A stretch of DNA of 35,189 nucleotides from Betaproteobacteria bacterium. Lineage in GTDB: Bacteria; Pseudomonadota; Gammaproteobacteria; Burkholderiales; SG8-41. Position 1 is the first letter of the stretch; every line of letters begins with the position of its first letter. Below, in pieces: positions 33,501 to 35,189 of the stretch. The stretch spans positions 1-35,189 of the forward strand of contig JAIOOZ010000038.1 in the NCBI GenBank assembly GCA_021414185.1. The letters run 5' to 3'. The position numbers and the translations under genes were made by a program. The notes below the pieces were generated by a model, which was given only the letters and a program-made list of their open reading frames with translations, was not told the DNA's origin and made no database searches.

Positions 33501-33690
33501 GGTTTGCGGAATGTTATCCACGGTCGCGCTGATCGGTGTTGTGGCAGCGCCCCGCGCAACGGAAACAATGCTGTTGTCGTCGCAGCCCCGACCCGCCGCC
33601 GCAGCAGTCGCCTGCCAATTGTGCGCAACTGCCGAAGACGGGTTGCAGTTGAAACTGGCAACGTCGCTCGCAAAAGCCGGTGAACGATAA
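30586..33690 (+). CDS. giant Ala/Glu/Arg-rich coiled-coil protein with C-terminal membrane anchor
   Basis: From ATG 30586, preceded by GGGAGG ten bases upstream, the protein is 1034 residues. Residues about 25-950 are almost free of Pro and Gly and consist of Ala, Glu, Arg, Gln units such as AEAEARLAAEAE and RRAESAALAATEKRR, so a very long alpha-helical rod is expected. A basic patch (RGLRRWVSVLRPYS) precedes one membrane helix (about 967-988), then a short tail with a CxxC (CQLC, 1010-1013). By the positive-inside rule the rod is cytoplasmic and the tail periplasmic. It resembles the TolA rod in composition, but TolA has Lys and an N-terminal anchor. I do not recognise a family. It follows the GGDEF-EAL gene by 158 bases. 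Confidence 0.85.
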   Translation: MGQPAIQSKLSVAHDATRGADAEGTPDVRTIKEAIARAEAETSATLAAETRGAWEDHARSRATERAKTEHEARQELERRARADEEAAEAARARIAAERVLHEEALARRAAESEALRETQKRLETERAATRAADERAAAERAAHSRAEGRLAEERAATERARVAMQELSEFTEQLRSGEKASREEALRAAAFHRARVAAEQRALEQSQLRVQAESAAAAEAEQRAVAETRLRDGALAQAESEGQLRLLAEARVAAEAKVAAEAEARVKAEQAAVAAVQGRSLSEAQARESAQQRVRIEQELAQTAAAAAQQAARVCAEAAARNRAQARELAEIEGKLTAEIHARAAAEARAQAAHELRRAADERAEAEQRAREEAEARVHAESRALAEARLRQAAETRGREEAAELAAAEREAAALAQARAELDALTAEVTRARITAESEFKRKAEDRLALEAQARSEAEARLAAEAELERIAQARVNAEQLARDAAKLSVQAQAREFEQQQAALVAERNAIAAAELHAQAHAEYAAQSRARAAAEHDAIAETEIRHAAEAEAIAASRMREQAERELAIAADERSRIEAAALREAAERREREQEAASVARAAEHADRAARRAAEECAAMALQLAATANARADSEAAAQRELDGRRATEAAALAAAEKRRSLELAARAELEQRAAADRVLAQEADERRRAESAALAATEKRRRNERRFHAASKAREYAESELAAVAATRARTELELAVEANKRAGGECEMLRATQQRLLSEQRASLAYEAQIDAERLAATAGQVAENSAWARVQTLRAATAAHRARAAAEKRRAAAAQKLERAQQAAAEAAHAREIECECLQQAEQARAAAELETGAAAEAARAAHEAAATAACERTSAERQRDLQMQAALSAERAASALALAAQKIAAEAEQAAIARHAAEVAATRALELKLQQDREFAAAAEAQRAALESEPRGLRRWVSVLRPYSAAGAAAVCGMLSTVALIGVVAAPRATETMLLSSQPRPAAAAVACQLCATAEDGLQLKLATSLAKAGER

Positions 33691-33845
33691 GAATCCCGGG
33701 TGTCACGCATGCTGATTTGCGGCGCGCGGGGTTCGCCGCGGCTCACGCGAACGGGCGATGCAGGAATTCGCGCTGGCGCAATAAGCGGATAGTCGTTAAG
33801 GATGGCGCCGCCGCAAACACTTGCGGGTCTCTGGTCTCCAGCGTG

Positions 33846-34835
33846 TCAACGGGCCGCATTACCCCGCAGGCCCACTTCCTTGAATAGCGCCGACCATTTC
33901 GCGATCTCCGTCCGGATCCTCGAGGCAAGCTCAGCGGGCGTGCTGCCGGCGGCTTCGAAACCCTGCTCGGACAATCTTTCCTTGATTTCAGGCAACGCGA
34001 CGATTCTGACGACTTCTGCATTGAGTTTTGCGACGATTGCGGGCGGCGTCTTTTTCGGTGCGACCAAGCCGAACCATTGCGCGACTTCAAAACCCGGTAA
34101 TCCGGACTCCGCGAACGTCGGCACATCGGGCGCGCCCGCCACGCGCATCGGCGTTGCCACGCCCATAACGCGCAACTTCCCTGTTTTCAGCAAAGGGAGC
34201 GCAGTCGAAAGACTGCCGAACACGAGCTGCACCTCGCCGCCTACCAGTCCGAACACAGACCCGCTGGTGCCTTTGTACGGCACATGCAACAACTTGATGC
34301 CCGCGGAGTGACTCAGGAGCTCGCCCGCGATATGTGACGTAGTTGCAACACCGGCCGACCCGTAAGCGATCTTCCCCGGTTGCGTCTTCGCGAGCTGGAT
34401 GAGCTCACGCACCGAATTGGCCTGGAGCGACGGATGCACCATGAGGAAATTCGGAATCATGGCCATCAGTGAAATCGGCGCGAAATCGTTGATCACGTCG
34501 TAAGGCAAATCGGGAGTAAGCGCGGCGCCGACCGAAAATTGGCTCGATGAAGCGACCAGAATGGTATAGCCGTCGGGTGCGGCACCCGCAGCGAGCTGCA
34601 CTCCGATTACTCCGCCGCCGCCTGCCCGATTGTCGATGACGATCTGCTGGCCCCATTTTTCGGTCAGCTTTTGCCCGACAGCGCGCGCGACGAAATCCAC
34701 CGCGCCGCCCGGGGCAGTCGCCGAAATGAACCGGATGGATTTGCTGGGAAACTCCTGCGCCGCGGCCGCCGGCGGTCGGAGCATCATTGCTGCAACCGCA
34801 GCCGCAGCGAATACATGTAATTTCACGGCTCTCAC
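33846..34835 (-). CDS. tripartite tricarboxylate transporter substrate-binding protein (Bug/TctC family)
   Basis: A periplasmic solute-binding protein of 329 residues. The signal peptide (AAAAVAAMMLRPPAAAAQ, cleavage near residue 27) is followed by the family pattern: PSKSIRFISATAPGGAVDFVARAVGQKL, VIDNRAGGGGVIG, PDGYTILVAS, GKIAYGSAGVATTSHIAGELL, LLHVPYKGTSG, and LRVMGVATPMRVAGAPDVPTFAESGLPGFE. The ligand cannot be predicted. No TctA or TctB membrane genes are in the window. The start is GTG at 34833-34835, two bases after the upstream gene's stop. It converges on the coiled-coil gene and is probably unrelated to flagella. Confidence 0.93.
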   Translation of the reverse strand: MRAVKLHVFAAAAVAAMMLRPPAAAAQEFPSKSIRFISATAPGGAVDFVARAVGQKLTEKWGQQIVIDNRAGGGGVIGVQLAAGAAPDGYTILVASSSQFSVGAALTPDLPYDVINDFAPISLMAMIPNFLMVHPSLQANSVRELIQLAKTQPGKIAYGSAGVATTSHIAGELLSHSAGIKLLHVPYKGTSGSVFGLVGGEVQLVFGSLSTALPLLKTGKLRVMGVATPMRVAGAPDVPTFAESGLPGFEVAQWFGLVAPKKTPPAIVAKLNAEVVRIVALPEIKERLSEQGFEAAGSTPAELASRIRTEIAKWSALFKEVGLRGNAAR

Positions 34836-34837
34836 GC

Positions 34838-35189
34838 CTAGCGCTTCTGCTCGAGAAGCCCGGCTTGCTTGACCAGCTTCGAGAACTTCGCGAATTCGCT
34901 GCCGATGAACTTGGCAAATTCTTCGGGTGTGCCGCTTTCCAATTCATAACTCTGCGCGGCGAAACGCTCCCTGATTTCGGGCAGCGCCAGGATCGCGATG
35001 ACCTCTCTGTTGAGTGTCGTGATGAGCGCACGCGGCGTTCCCCGCGGTACGACAACGCCTTGCCATTGCAAGACTTCATATCCGGGGACGCCGGACTCGA
35101 TGAACGTTGGAACTTCCGGCAGCGTGGGTATGCGCTTGGCGGTCGTGATGCCGAGAACCTTCAGTTTCCCCGCCTTGATCATCGGCAAC
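34838..35189 (-). CDS. Bug/TctC family substrate-binding protein (partial, C-terminal part)
   Basis: The window end cuts this gene; about 117 C-terminal residues are visible. They show GKLKVLGITTAKRIPTLPEVPTFIESGVPGYEVLQWQGVVVPRGTP followed by ALPEIRERFAAQSYELESGTPEEF, a clear second Bug-family binding protein. It is close in pattern to the neighbour 33846-34835 (the same VPTF-ESG-PG-EV-QW order) but differs enough to be an older paralog. The two are spaced by two bases, so they are co-transcribed. Start and signal peptide lie outside the window. Confidence 0.92.
   Translation of the reverse strand, partial: LPMIKAGKLKVLGITTAKRIPTLPEVPTFIESGVPGYEVLQWQGVVVPRGTPRALITTLNREVIAILALPEIRERFAAQSYELESGTPEEFAKFIGSEFAKFSKLVKQAGLLEQKR

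Noticed and set aside
30586-33690. Tandem DNA repeat or CRISPR-like array in the coiled-coil gene
   Set aside because: Repetition is at the amino-acid level with varied codons. There are no identical repeats with unique spacers and the frame is open throughout.

Overview
The window is a high-GC stretch with dense minus-strand operons. It suggests a flagellated betaproteobacterium of Burkholderiales type. Evidence: an enterobacterial/betaproteobacterial fli gene order, a likely FlhDC (class II) box, sigma-28 (FliA) class III promoters, a YcgR brake, and two adjacent tripartite-tricarboxylate (Bug/TctC) binding proteins, a family greatly expanded in that group. The species cannot be named from the sequence.

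Layout. 1-538 (+): the last codons of flgL, overlapped by a small lipoprotein gene. 581-1611 (-): a small islet of three accessory genes (an unrecognised protein, DUF2442, DUF4160). 1731-6247 (-): fliLMNOPQR, the switch and export-gate operon. 6368-12610 (-): fliFGHIJK, the MS ring, switch, export ATPase and hook-length ruler. 12831-13157 (+): fliE, divergent from fliF. An inverted-repeat element lies between the convergent fliE and ycgR. 13296-18231 (-): fliD-fliS-fliT, a second FliK-like gene, a stand-alone FlhB C-domain gene, and ycgR. 18473-19933 (-): flagellin fliC. 20109-22781 (-): two related diguanylate cyclases. 22906-25043 (-): a NarL-type regulator with an overlapping hybrid histidine kinase. 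25446-30427 (+): PAS histidine kinase, Rcp1-like receiver, degenerate receiver, and REC-PAS-GGDEF-EAL protein. 30586-33690 (+): a 1034-residue alanine-rich coiled-coil protein with a C-terminal membrane anchor. 33846-35189 (-): two Bug-type periplasmic binding proteins, the second cut by the window end.

How it fits together. The fliE/fliF divergent region carries a two-half-site element close to the published FlhD4C2 box, and a partial copy precedes fliL. This mirrors the Salmonella class II arrangement. Sites matching TAAAGTTT-N11-GCCGATAA precede fliC, the larger diguanylate cyclase and the PAS kinase. I infer that finishing the hook-basal body, which frees sigma-28, switches on flagellin together with c-di-GMP synthesis and a sensor kinase, with YcgR as the likely c-di-GMP receptor. 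The strongest unknown is the membrane-anchored coiled-coil protein at the end of this signalling cluster.

Gaps over 300 bases: only 25044-25445, a divergent regulatory region described in the feature list. No tRNA, rRNA, CRISPR array or insertion sequence was seen.
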